DNA of 29,523 bases. Source: a virus. Both the position numbers and the translations under genes were made by a program. The stretch is taken from positions 1 to 29,523 of the IMG/VR virus record IMGVR_UViG_3300043449_000693. One strand, written 5' to 3'. Positions 14,547-23,512 of this stretch are shown here, piece after piece (position 1 is the first letter of the stretch; the number at the start of each line of letters is the position of its first letter). The notes below the pieces were generated by a model, which saw nothing but the letters and a program-made list of their open reading frames with translations, searched no databases and was not told the origin of the DNA.

Positions 14547-16108
14547 TGCCGCGCATCCCGGTCTACCAGCAGCAGGTTGCCTCGCCTGACATCCGCGTCG
14601 ACGTCTCGCAGTTCGGCGAGCCGGGACGCGGAATGCAGCGCGCCGGGCAGGCGCTTGCCGAGGCTGGGAACGACGTCGCCGCGCGTTTCAAGGAGGCCGA
14701 GCGCGCGCAGAAGCTGATGGTCGCGCAGGGCCGCATGACGCGCGATCTCGCCGACCTCGAGATCGAGTTCCAGAACGACACCGAGTGGCAGACCATGCCT
14801 CGGCGATACGAGCAGCGCACGCGCGCGATGCTTGATGGGTATCGCGAGGCCTACGGCGCCGACCCCGTGGTGTTCGGCATGCTGCAGCGCGACTTCCAGC
14901 GCTCGCAGCTTCGCGGCTTCATCGACGTCAACAAGATGGCGCGCACGCGCCAGGTCGAGGCGGGAAAGGCCGATCTCGACTCGACGCTTGAGACCTACTC
15001 GCAGATGCTCGCCGGCACCGCCGATCCGCTCAAGACCGCGGAGATCGAGGGCAGGGCGCGGGCGGCGATCCAGGGCATGGTGTCGAGCGGCTTGATCGGA
15101 GCCGACGACGGGCAGAAGCGCGAGCGCCAGCTGTACGACCGCATCGCGCAGACACGCGCGATCGCGATGATCCGCGAGAACCCCGACGAGGCGTTCCGCC
15201 GCCTGTCCGACCAGGCCGATCCAGCCTTCGCGCGCCTCGACCCGAAGACCCGCGAGAGCCTGCTGACGCAGGCCAACAACCGGGCGACGACGCTGTCGAA
15301 CGAGCGCGCACGCCTTTCCGACCGGGCCGAGCGCCAGGCCGAGCGCCGGCTGCGCATCGAGGGCGACAGCCTCATGAAGGACATCGAGGCGAGGCTCGAC
15401 CGCGGCGATGTCATCAGCGAGGACGAGCTTGCCCGGCTGTCTCGCCACGGCGGCATCTCGCCGGCGGAAATGCGCATCCTTCGCCGCGCCATGCGCGACG
15501 GCCCGGCGCAGACCGACCCGCAGACCTACATGGACTTGAAGCGCTCCAACGTCGTCGACACGCCGGACGACTTCGAGCGCAAGGCGCGCGCCGCAGTCGA
15601 GGCTGGCAAGCTGAAGATCTCGGACTACAGCGCGCTCGTGAACCAGAACCGGGCCGACAACCGAGGCGACGCGCCGCCGTCGCCCTACAAGTCAGGCCGC
15701 GAGCTGGTGGCCCAGACGCTCGACCCGGGTGCCATCTTCCAAGGTTCGGCCGCGGCCATTGGGCGCAGCGCGCAGGCGCAGGCCATCGTCGAGTTCGACA
15801 ACTGGGCGCAGGCCAACCCGCGCGCCACCCGGTCGGACGCGATCAACGAGGCGCAGGCGGTGATCCGCCGCTACCAGGTGATCCAGTTCGAGCAGGTTGG
15901 CCTCGCGCTCGGGCAGCCGTCCTTCATTTCTGGCGGCCGGGAGGCGATCACGCTGCAGTCTCTGGATGCCGCCGAACGCGAAGTGCTGGCGCGCCTCGAT
16001 GGCGGCAGGCTGAGCCGCGAGCAGGCTGACCAGGAGCTCCGGAAGATCGAGGGCTGGCGCGCCATCAAGTCGCGGCCGCCCCAGCAGACGACCCCGCCGA
16101 GGCGCTGA
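14546..16108 (+). CDS. Internal virion protein (T7 gp15-like), 520 aa
   Basis: Largely helical, 520 residues, starting MPRIPVYQQQVASPDIRVDV, an opening often seen in gp15-type ejection proteins. It is followed by coiled regions (e.g. RYEQRTRAMLDGYREAYGAD, then RQAERRLRIEGDSLMKDIEA). In T7 the counterpart is ejected with DNA and builds the periplasmic channel with gp16. There is no enzymatic motif and no TM segment. Placement between the gp14- and gp16-like genes, with overlapping start and stop at both ends (TGATG), supports the role more than sequence identity does. Confidence 0.82.
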   Translation: MPRIPVYQQQVASPDIRVDVSQFGEPGRGMQRAGQALAEAGNDVAARFKEAERAQKLMVAQGRMTRDLADLEIEFQNDTEWQTMPRRYEQRTRAMLDGYREAYGADPVVFGMLQRDFQRSQLRGFIDVNKMARTRQVEAGKADLDSTLETYSQMLAGTADPLKTAEIEGRARAAIQGMVSSGLIGADDGQKRERQLYDRIAQTRAIAMIRENPDEAFRRLSDQADPAFARLDPKTRESLLTQANNRATTLSNERARLSDRAERQAERRLRIEGDSLMKDIEARLDRGDVISEDELARLSRHGGISPAEMRILRRAMRDGPAQTDPQTYMDLKRSNVVDTPDDFERKARAAVEAGKLKISDYSALVNQNRADNRGDAPPSPYKSGRELVAQTLDPGAIFQGSAAAIGRSAQAQAIVEFDNWAQANPRATRSDAINEAQAVIRRYQVIQFEQVGLALGQPSFISGGREAITLQSLDAAEREVLARLDGGRLSREQADQELRKIEGWRAIKSRPPQQTTPPRR

Positions 16109-19100
16109 TGGACGAGAAACTTTCCGACCCGAACGACCTCGGCGCCGGCTACGCGGCCTACCGCCAGGTCGCCAGCGCCGAAGACGCCATCGCCCGCGCC
16201 CGCGCGCGGGTGGCGGCACAGGAGGCTGGGCAGCCCGCAGTCGCGCCAGGAGCCCCCGTGGAAGGCGGAACGCCGCCGGCCGGGGCATCCATGCCCCCGC
16301 AGCCTTCCGCCGCTCCTGCGCCTTCCCAGCCCGTTCCCCCTCCGCCCGCCCAGCGGGATGGCGGGTCGGTCCTCGGCAAGGCTGGCGCGGTCGCTCGGGA
16401 CATCGGCAAGGGCGTGGTGGAGGCGCCACGGCAGGCCCTGTTCGGGATCTCGGACGCGGTCAACCGGACGTTCCGCGCGCTCGACGGCCTCGCGAACTGG
16501 CTGAACGCCAACGTGGCCGACTTGCGGATCGGCGAGGGCGAGGGCTTCAACCCGCTGCTGGCGATAGCCGGCCCCAACGACCCGACCGCCCGTGGCGCCC
16601 CGCCTGCCCAGTCGGCGACCGGCGGTGTCGTGCGCGAGGCGGCTCGGTTCCTGATCGGGTTCATTCCGGCCATGCGCGGGGTGCAAGCCGCCGGCGCGGG
16701 CCCGGCTGTCGCCGGCCTGACCGCCGGCGCGGTGTCGGACCTCCTGACCGCCGATCCGGATGGCGAGCGGCTGGCGGACCTGTGGAAGTCCGTCGGCCTG
16801 CCGCAGAACGTGCTGACCGACTGGCTGGCGCAGACCGGAAACGAGACCGACAGCGAGGTCGAGAAGCGCTTCAAGAACGCGCTCGAGGGCGCCGGCATGG
16901 GCGTCATGATGGAAGGCGTGGCGCTTGCCGCGCGCGCCACGCGCGCCGGGATGCAGGCTCGCAAGGCAGCGACCGGCGCCGTCGGCCAGGGCGTCGACGA
17001 GCTCGCCGCCGCGCGCGCCGAGTTCGGCAGCGTCACGCAGCGGGACTTCCTGTTGCTCGGCGACCCCAACGAGCCGCTCTTCGCGCTCCGCCAGCGCACC
17101 GGCGCAGACCCGCAGGGCAAGCTGAACGCAGCCAACGCGGCCACCGGCGACCTTGGCGTCCCGGCCGACGTCGCCGCCCGCGGGCTGGCGCGCTCTGGCG
17201 CGGCCGGCGGCGAGGAGGTCTTCGTCAACTTCGCGCGCATCAACACCACCGACGACATCAAGTCGGTGATCGGCCAGATGGCCGATGCCTTCGCTGGCGA
17301 CATCGACGCGGCCCGCCGCGGGGTGCAGTCCAACGAGGAGACCTCGAGGCTGGCGACGCAGCTCGGACTGTCGGTCGACGACCTCCTGTCGCGCCGGCGA
17401 GGCGAGCCGCTGAACGCCGAGCAGTCGCTGGCCGCGCGCCGCCTGCTCAACGCCAGCGCCGACAAGCTGCTCGAGATCGCGCAGAAGGCGGCGGCGCCCA
17501 CGGCCAGCGAGGTCGACCAGTTCCAGTTCCGCAAGATGATGGCGCTGCACTACGCCATCCAGGCCGAGGTCGTCGCGGCGCGCACCGAAACGGCGCGCGC
17601 GCTGCAGGCATGGTCGATCCCCGCCGACCTCGGCGGCGTCGAGACCAGCAGGGCCGTCAGCCAGATGCTTGGCAACATGGGTGGCCCAGACCTCTCGCGC
17701 GCGATGGCGCAGAGGCTGGCGATCCTGGCGCAGCAGGGCGCCCCGCCGGAGGCGATCAACGCGGTGATCCGCAAGTCGTGGGGCGCCGCGACGATGGATG
17801 CCGTGAAGGAGTCCTTCGTCATGGGCCTTCTCTGGTCGCCCACCACGCACATCGTCAACAGCACCTCGAACTCGGTGGTCGCGATGATGCAGGTCGCCGA
17901 GCGCGCGGCCGCTGCCGGCGTCGGCAGTGGCATGGGCCGCGGAGCCGGCGAGGGCGTCGCGGCTGGCGAGGCGATGGCGATGGTCTACGGCCTTGTGTCG
18001 TCGATGAAGGACGCCTTCCGGCTTGCCGGACAGGCGCTCATCAGCGGCACGAAGCCTGCGGCGTCAGGCACGCTCGACATGGTGCGCGAGCCCGCCGTGT
18101 CGGCGGCCGCCTTCGGCCTCGACCAGGCCGGCGCTGCCGGCAGGGTTGTCGACTTCCTCGGCCACGCCGTTCGCATCCCGGGGCACCTGCTGTCCGGCCA
18201 GGACGCCTTCTTCCAGACGATCGGCTATCGCATGGAGCTCCATGCGCAGGCGTTCCGACAGGCCGCGAGCGAGGGCCTGCAGGGGCCTGACGCCGCCCGC
18301 CGGATGGCCGAGATCGTCCACAACCCGCCCGAGAACATCCGGATCGCCGCAGCTGATGCCGCGCTCTACAGCACGTTCAACAACGAGCCCGGCGGGTTCG
18401 CGCAGCAGATCATGAAGCTGCGCAACTACCAGGGCGATGACGGCAGCGCGCTGGCGAAGATGAACCCCCTGTTCCTCGTGCTGCCGTTCGTCAGGACGCC
18501 GGCGAACATCCTTTCCTACTCGTTCGAGCGCACGCCGCTCGCCCCGCTCGTCGGGCAGTGGCGTGCAGACATCGCCGCTGGCGGCGCGCGTGCGGACCTT
18601 GCGATGGCGAGGATCTCGATGGGCACGACGACGCTGCTGCTGGCGGCGGATCTCGCGTCCAACGGCGTCGTGACGGGCGCCGGGCCGACGGACGTGGCGC
18701 AGCGCGAGGCGTTGATGCGCGACGGCTGGCAGCCCTACTCGATCAAGGTCGGCGACACCTACTACGGCTACAACCGCCTCGACCCCTTCGGGATGCTGAT
18801 GGGGTTCGCCTCGACCGTTCAGGAACTGACCGAGCGCGGCGAGATCGACCCCGACAAGATGGACGAGTGGAACGAGGTCGTCGCGGGCGCCATCAACGCG
18901 GTCTCGCAGACGGTCGTCGACAAGACGTTCTTCACGGGCGTCGCGTCCCTGTTCGAGGTCCTGGGCGACCCCAACAAGTACACCCGCGACTACGTCAACC
19001 AGCTGGTCGGGTCGATGGTGCCGTTCAACTCGGCCCTCGGGTTTGCCGAGCGCGTCGCCGATCCGACGATCTCCGAGGTGAACTCGCCGTGGGACGCAGT

Positions 19101-19641
19101 GATGTCGCGCATCCCCGGCCTGTCGTCGTCGCTGACGCCGCGCAGGACGCTGTGGGGCGAGGAGCGCAAGCCGCAGGCCGTCTTCGGCGAGGCGTTCGAC
19201 GCGGTCTCGCCGGTGCGCGTGTCGCGCGAGGTCGGGTCTCCGATCGACCAGGAGATGACGCGGCTGAACTACGCGCCGGCCCGCATCCCGAAGAAGACCA
19301 GCATCGGCGGCGCCGACGTGAACCTCGGGGACTTCCCCGAGGCCTACGACGAGTACGTCAGGCTTGCCGGCAACGAACTCAAGCACCCGGTCTGGGGCCT
19401 AGGCGCGAAGGACTTCCTCGACGCCGTGGTCACCGGCAAGCACGACATGTCCGAGATCTACCGGATGGGCACCGACGGCAAGGATGGCGGCAAGGCCGAC
19501 TTCATCCGCCGCACCGTCCAGGAGTACCGGAAGCTCGCGCAAGAGCAGGTGCTGAACGACCCGAGGTTCGTCGAGCTTCGCGCCGTCGTCGACGAGAAGC
19601 GAGCGCACAAGGAACGGCAGCGCATGCCCGTGATGCAGTGA
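16108..19641 (+). CDS. Large internal virion / DNA ejection protein (T7 gp16-like), 1177 aa
   Basis: The largest gene of the window. The product has a Pro/Ala-rich N-terminal linker (about residues 45-90), Gly/Ala helices with membrane affinity (e.g. FLIGFIPAMRGVQAAGAGPA; later MGLLWSPTTHIVNSTSNSVV) and a conserved C-terminal half. That half contains NPLFLVLPFVRTPANILSYS, YYGYNRLDPFGMLMGFASTV and PFNSALGFAERVADPTISEV, typical of very large ejection proteins in podoviruses. It would be ejected ahead of DNA to complete the trans-envelope channel. A lytic transglycosylase signature (ES...P, as at the T7 gp16 N-terminus) was looked for and not seen. A start overlap (TGATG) couples it to the gp15-like gene. 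Confidence 0.85.
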   Translation: MDEKLSDPNDLGAGYAAYRQVASAEDAIARARARVAAQEAGQPAVAPGAPVEGGTPPAGASMPPQPSAAPAPSQPVPPPPAQRDGGSVLGKAGAVARDIGKGVVEAPRQALFGISDAVNRTFRALDGLANWLNANVADLRIGEGEGFNPLLAIAGPNDPTARGAPPAQSATGGVVREAARFLIGFIPAMRGVQAAGAGPAVAGLTAGAVSDLLTADPDGERLADLWKSVGLPQNVLTDWLAQTGNETDSEVEKRFKNALEGAGMGVMMEGVALAARATRAGMQARKAATGAVGQGVDELAAARAEFGSVTQRDFLLLGDPNEPLFALRQRTGADPQGKLNAANAATGDLGVPADVAARGLARSGAAGGEEVFVNFARINTTDDIKSVIGQMADAFAGDIDAARRGVQSNEETSRLATQLGLSVDDLLSRRRGEPLNAEQSLAARRLLNASADKLLEIAQKAAAPTASEVDQFQFRKMMALHYAIQAEVVAARTETARALQAWSIPADLGGVETSRAVSQMLGNMGGPDLSRAMAQRLAILAQQGAPPEAINAVIRKSWGAATMDAVKESFVMGLLWSPTTHIVNSTSNSVVAMMQVAERAAAAGVGSGMGRGAGEGVAAGEAMAMVYGLVSSMKDAFRLAGQALISGTKPAASGTLDMVREPAVSAAAFGLDQAGAAGRVVDFLGHAVRIPGHLLSGQDAFFQTIGYRMELHAQAFRQAASEGLQGPDAARRMAEIVHNPPENIRIAAADAALYSTFNNEPGGFAQQIMKLRNYQGDDGSALAKMNPLFLVLPFVRTPANILSYSFERTPLAPLVGQWRADIAAGGARADLAMARISMGTTTLLLAADLASNGVVTGAGPTDVAQREALMRDGWQPYSIKVGDTYYGYNRLDPFGMLMGFASTVQELTERGEIDPDKMDEWNEVVAGAINAVSQTVVDKTFFTGVASLFEVLGDPNKYTRDYVNQLVGSMVPFNSALGFAERVADPTISEVNSPWDAVMSRIPGLSSSLTPRRTLWGEERKPQAVFGEAFDAVSPVRVSREVGSPIDQEMTRLNYAPARIPKKTSIGGADVNLGDFPEAYDEYVRLAGNELKHPVWGLGAKDFLDAVVTGKHDMSEIYRMGTDGKDGGKADFIRRTVQEYRKLAQEQVLNDPRFVELRAVVDEKRAHKERQRMPVMQ

Positions 19642-19651
19642 GGCCAAAGCC

Positions 19652-20605
19652 ATGACGATCAACACCACCACGACCCGCGTCAGCTACACCGGCGACGGCG
19701 TGACTGTCGCGTTCGCCGTGCCGTTCGTGTTCTTCGGCGCGTCCGAGCTCGAGGTCATCAGCCGCGACATCGCGACTGGCAGCGAGACCGTCCTGTCGCT
19801 CACGACCAACTACACGGTGAGCGGCGGCAACGGCTCGACCGGAACGGTGACGGCAGTCTCCGCTCCTGCCGCGACCGTCCAGTGGGTGATCCGCCGGAAG
19901 ACGGCGCGCACGCAGCTGGTCGACTACGCGCCCAACGATCCGTTCCCTGCCGAGACCCACGAGCGTGCGCTTGATCGACTGACGGCGCTTGCGCAGGAGG
20001 TGGGCGAGGAGAGCGACCGTTCTCTGAAATACCCGAAGACGGACCCGACGAGCATCAGCACGACGCTACCGTCGAGCGTGGCGCGCGCCAACAAGATCGC
20101 CGCCTATGACGGCACCGGCGCTCCGGCCGTGTTCGAGCTCGCGACCCTCGGCGCGATCGCACTGCCGCTGTCTGTCGCGCAGGGCGGCACGGGTGCCACG
20201 AGCGCACCAGCAGCCCTGACGGCGCTCGGTGCCGAGCCGTCCGCCTTGAACCACGGCTACCTCGACCAGAGCCAGACCTGGAGTGCCGGCCAGACGCCGT
20301 TGACCGCGACGCTGACGGACGCGGCGACGGTGAACTGGGACGTCAGCACGGCGCAGGTTGGCGCGGTGACTTGCACCGCCGCGCGCACGTTCGCGGCCCC
20401 GACCAACCAGGTCGCCAATCGGTTCTACGCGCTGTCGATCACCAACAGCGGCGGCGCGTGGGCGCACGCCTTCAACGCGGCGTATATCTTCGACAGCAAC
20501 GACGGCACGCCGGGCTCGTTCCCGGCGAGCGGGCGGCTGCATCTGATCTTCCGCAGCGACGGCACGAACCTGCGCGAGTGGGGTCGCCGGCAGGTGGCTT
20601 CCTGA
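19652..20605 (+). CDS. T7 gp17-like tail fibre protein (N-terminal adaptor), 317 aa
   Basis: Residues about 6-135 match the N-terminal domain of T7-type tail fibres (TTTTRVSYTGDGVTVAFAVP-FVFF ... PFPAETHERALDRLTALAQE), which binds the nozzle/adaptor. The middle contains LPLSVAQGGTGATSAPAALT, a motif common in phage fibre shafts. The C-terminal 100 residues form a beta-rich tip (VTCTAARTFAAPTNQVANRF ... RLHLIFRSDGTNLREWGRRQ). At 317 residues it is much shorter than T7 gp17, with little shaft, so it may serve mainly as the adaptor for the large protein encoded next. Start ATG 19652 is ten bases after the gp16-like stop, with GAGG upstream. Confidence 0.85.
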   Translation: MTINTTTTRVSYTGDGVTVAFAVPFVFFGASELEVISRDIATGSETVLSLTTNYTVSGGNGSTGTVTAVSAPAATVQWVIRRKTARTQLVDYAPNDPFPAETHERALDRLTALAQEVGEESDRSLKYPKTDPTSISTTLPSSVARANKIAAYDGTGAPAVFELATLGAIALPLSVAQGGTGATSAPAALTALGAEPSALNHGYLDQSQTWSAGQTPLTATLTDAATVNWDVSTAQVGAVTCTAARTFAAPTNQVANRFYALSITNSGGAWAHAFNAAYIFDSNDGTPGSFPASGRLHLIFRSDGTNLREWGRRQVAS

Positions 20606-22929
20606 TGTTGTCCCCTGAGTTCCTCGGGATCGGTGGCGGCTCCTCGAGCTATCGCGTGGCGAACTCGCTGCGCTTCCGCGCGTCGAACAGCGCCTACCTG
20701 TCGCGCACGCCTGCCGGCGCGGGCAACCGCAAGACCTGGACGTGGTCGGCGTGGGTGAAGCGCGGCGCTCTGAGCGGCGCCACGTCGATGAACCTGTTCG
20801 GTGCCAACCGCAGCGGCACGACGGACGCGACCTACACGACGATCACCTGGACACCGTCGAACCAGCTAGCGACCGGCGGCTACGCCACGAACTGGCGCAT
20901 CACCAACGCGGTCTTCCGCGACCCAAGCGCGTGGTATCACGTCGTCGTTGCGTTCGACACGACGCAGGCGACGGCGGGCGACCGGGTGAAGGTCTACGTC
21001 AACGGGTCGCAGATCACCTCGTTCAACACGAGCAACGACCCGGCGCTCAACGCCGACCTTGGCATCAACCAAGCGGCGCTCCATTCGCTCGCGCAGGACG
21101 TGTCCGGCGGCCCGACGTTCTTCGACGGGCACATGGCGCATGTGCATTTCATCGACGGCCAGCAGCTCACCCCGGCTTCGTTCGGCAAGACCGACGCGAC
21201 GACCGGCGAGTGGGTGCCGATCCGATATTCCGGCACCTACGGCACCAACGGGTTCCGGCTGGCGTTCGAGGACGCGACGACGACCACGACGATCGGCAAC
21301 GACAGCTCGGGCAACGGCAACAACTGGACGAGCAGCGGCATCTCGGTGACGGCTGGCGTCACGTTCGACCAGAGCCTCGACACGCCGACGCTGAACTACT
21401 GCGCGCTCAATTCAGTTGACCAAGTCGGCGGCACCAACACGATCACCGCTGGACTGGACATCACGACAAGTGCCGGCGCGATCTCTGCTGCGCTTGGCAC
21501 GATCTACGTCTCGACCGGAAAATGGTACTGGGAGTTCACCGTCAACGGTGTTGGCGGGTCGCCTCAGCTGGGCATCGCCAAGGCGCCCGTTGGGACGATC
21601 AGCACGAACGGGCCCGGCCAGAGCGCCAACGCCTATGTCTATGCGTCGAGTGGCAGCAAGGGGAACAACAACTCGTTCACGGCATACGGAGCGACGTTCA
21701 CGACCAACGACGTGATCGGCGTCGCTCTGGATCTCGATGCTGGAACGATCGTCTTCTACAAGAACAACGTTTCGCAGGGGACGGCGTTCTCGGGCCTGAC
21801 GGGCGAGTTTTCCGCGATCGTCGGCGACGCCGGCGCCGCGACCACGATTTCTGGCTCCATCAATTTCGGCCAGCGCGCCTTCGCCTACTCGCCGCCATCG
21901 GGCTTCGTCGCGCTCAACACCGCGAACCTCCCGGCGCCGTCGATCAAGCGGTCGCGCCAGTATTTCGACGCGCGGCTCCGCACCGGCACGGGCGCCGCGG
22001 CCAGCGTGTCCGACCTTGAGTTCTCGCCGGACCTCGTGTGGATCAAGAGCCGCTCGGCGGCGACGAACCACAACCTGTTCGACAGCGGTCGAGGCGTGCA
22101 GAAGGGTCTTGGGACGAACTGGTCCGGCGCAGAATATTCCGACGCCAACACGCTGACCGCGCTCAACAGCAACGGCTACTCGCTCGGCAGCGACGCCTCC
22201 AGCCGCGGCGTCAACGTCAGCGCCGCGACCTATGTCGACTGGGCGTGGAAAAAGGGTTCGACGCCAGGCTTCGACGTCGTGACGTTCACCGGGAATGCGA
22301 CCAACCGGACGATCGCTCACGGGCTCGGCGTCGTCCCTGAGATGATGATGATCCGCACCCGTGGCGCTCCCACCGGATCTGAGCCCTTCGTCGTCTACCA
22401 TTCCAAGCTGAACGGCGGGACCACCCCCGCGAACTACTACCTGTATTCCACAAGCACCGCTGCCGAAGCGGCGACCGCCATATTCTTCAACAACACGATG
22501 CCGACCTCCTCGGTGTTCACGGTTGGAACTGACTCGTTCGTCAACCAGAGCGGCACGGGCATCGTGGCCTACCTGTTCGCTGGCGTGGAGGGCTTCTCCA
22601 AGTTCGGCAGCTACGTCGGCAACGGCAGCACGGACGGGCCGTTCGTGTGGTGCGGTTTCCGCCCGCGTTTCATCATGCTGAAGGACAGATCGAACGTCGC
22701 CTATTGGGTGATGATCGACACCGTCAGAAACACGTTTAACGTGGTCGCTGACGAACTTCTTGCGAACACCGCGAATGCGGAAAACGGGCTCGCGATCACG
22801 ACCGCGATCGACGTGACCGCGAACGGATTCAAGATCCGCACGTCCGACGCGAACCTCAATCAATCGTCGGACAACTACATCTTTGCCGCTTTCGCCGACG
22901 TCCCCTTCAAATACTCGAGGGCTCGCTGA
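20605..22929 (+). CDS. Receptor-type tail protein with LamG-, SPRY- and DUF7483-like domains, 774 aa
   Basis: Three modules are visible. The first (about residues 15-260) is a concanavalin/LamG-like fold: SLRFRASNSAYLSRTPAGAG, WTWSAWVKRG, WYHVVVAFDT, KVYVNGSQIT, FFDGHMAHVHFIDGQQLTPA. The second (about 280-435) is a SPRY-like domain: GKWYWEFTVNG, DVIGVALDLDAGTIVFYKNN and SINFGQRAFAYSPPSGFVAL. The third (about 445-774) resembles DUF7483: SIKRSRQYFDARLRTG, FSPDLVWIKSRSAATNHNLF, DWAWKKGSTPGFDVVTFTGN, FRPRFIMLKDR and SSDNYIFAAFADVPFKYSRA. This chain is found in phage tail proteins that bind surface glycans. No catalytic residues are evident. The start at ATG 20605 (TGATG coupling) was chosen over an in-frame extension to 20371 that merely overlaps the fibre gene. 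Confidence 0.85.
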   Translation: MLSPEFLGIGGGSSSYRVANSLRFRASNSAYLSRTPAGAGNRKTWTWSAWVKRGALSGATSMNLFGANRSGTTDATYTTITWTPSNQLATGGYATNWRITNAVFRDPSAWYHVVVAFDTTQATAGDRVKVYVNGSQITSFNTSNDPALNADLGINQAALHSLAQDVSGGPTFFDGHMAHVHFIDGQQLTPASFGKTDATTGEWVPIRYSGTYGTNGFRLAFEDATTTTTIGNDSSGNGNNWTSSGISVTAGVTFDQSLDTPTLNYCALNSVDQVGGTNTITAGLDITTSAGAISAALGTIYVSTGKWYWEFTVNGVGGSPQLGIAKAPVGTISTNGPGQSANAYVYASSGSKGNNNSFTAYGATFTTNDVIGVALDLDAGTIVFYKNNVSQGTAFSGLTGEFSAIVGDAGAATTISGSINFGQRAFAYSPPSGFVALNTANLPAPSIKRSRQYFDARLRTGTGAAASVSDLEFSPDLVWIKSRSAATNHNLFDSGRGVQKGLGTNWSGAEYSDANTLTALNSNGYSLGSDASSRGVNVSAATYVDWAWKKGSTPGFDVVTFTGNATNRTIAHGLGVVPEMMMIRTRGAPTGSEPFVVYHSKLNGGTTPANYYLYSTSTAAEAATAIFFNNTMPTSSVFTVGTDSFVNQSGTGIVAYLFAGVEGFSKFGSYVGNGSTDGPFVWCGFRPRFIMLKDRSNVAYWVMIDTVRNTFNVVADELLANTANAENGLAITTAIDVTANGFKIRTSDANLNQSSDNYIFAAFADVPFKYSRAR

Positions 22930-23330
22930 TGCGCTTCCAATTCCCTGACGGCCAGACCGTCATGCTCGACCGCGCCTTCGTGCGCGATGGCACGCAGTAC
23001 CCGGCCGAGTGGCTGCGCCAGATGTCGCCCGCCGACCGCGCGGCGTGGGGCCTCGTCGAGGTGCCCGAGCCCGCGCCGCCCGTGACGCCGGCGCCGCCGG
23101 CCGTGCCGGGCTCGGTCAGTCCGCGCCAGGCGCGCCTCGCGCTGCTCGCCGCCGGCAAGCTTGACGCGGTCGAGGCTGCGGTGGCGGCCGGGCCGCAGTC
23201 CACGCGCATCGCGTGGGAATACGGGCTCGAGATCAGCCGCGGCGACCAACTCGTGGTCGATCTCGCCGCCGCCCTGTCCATGAGCGACGCGGAGGTCGAC
23301 GACCTCTTCCGCGCCGCTGCTGCGTTGTGA
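22929..23330 (+). CDS. Small tail-assembly-like protein, 133 aa
   Basis: The N-terminal part (MRFQFPDGQTVMLDRAFVRD-GTQYPAEWLRQMSPADRAAW) reads like the substrate-type N-terminus of small tail proteins. A Pro/Val linker (about 47-62) leads to a C-terminal helical domain SPRQARLALLAAGKLDAVEA ... ISRGDQLVVDLAAALSMSDA. The 'PRQ.RLAL...G.LD.V......' pattern is common in small phage proteins encoded after fibre genes and thought to be tail or assembly factors. A role as chaperone or attachment factor for the receptor protein is inferred from adjacency. Start overlaps the previous stop. GAGG precedes it by eight bases. Confidence 0.75.
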   Translation: MRFQFPDGQTVMLDRAFVRDGTQYPAEWLRQMSPADRAAWGLVEVPEPAPPVTPAPPAVPGSVSPRQARLALLAAGKLDAVEAAVAAGPQSTRIAWEYGLEISRGDQLVVDLAAALSMSDAEVDDLFRAAAAL

Positions 23331-23338
23331 GGCGTGTC

Positions 23339-23512
23339 GTGAACCAGCTGCAAGAAACCGAGAAGCACCTCATCGACGCCGCCGCGATCGGCGCGTGGCT
23401 CGGCGCGCTAGCGGGCTGGCTGCCGGCGATCGCCGCGCTGCTGTCCATCGTCTGGACGGTCATCCGCATCTGCGAGACGCGCACCGTGCAGCGTTGGCTG
23501 AAGAGGGATTGA
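23339..23512 (+). CDS. Single-TM holin-like protein, 57 aa
   Basis: A small membrane protein with a polar N-terminus (NQLQETEKHLIDAAAIGAWL), one long hydrophobic segment rich in Leu/Ile/Trp (GALAGWLPAIAALLSIVWTV, about residues 21-42) and a basic C-terminus (RTVQRWLKRD). This is the pattern of small holins or holin-like proteins opening podovirus lysis cassettes ('LP.IAALLSI.WT.IRI.ETRTVQ'). The likely start is GTG 23339 (GAGG upstream). GTG 23327, overlapping the previous stop, would add four residues. Its stop overlaps the metallophosphoesterase ATG. A second, three-helix holin is encoded downstream. Confidence 0.7.
   Translation: MNQLQETEKHLIDAAAIGAWLGALAGWLPAIAALLSIVWTVIRICETRTVQRWLKRD

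Noticed and set aside
15871-17850. 659-codon minus-strand open frame
   Set aside because: Lies opposite two well-supported ejection protein genes. No ribosome binding site, no recognisable motif.
20371-20604. N-terminal extension of the LamG/SPRY protein
   Set aside because: It lies wholly within the fibre gene in another frame, and its Arg/Gln-rich sequence is a shadow. The ATG at 20605 shows the usual TGATG coupling.
20605-22929. Possible diversity-generating retroelement, as in Bordetella podovirus BPP-1
   Set aside because: No reverse transcriptase gene, no template/variable repeat pair and no C-type-lectin-like tail end was recognised in the window.
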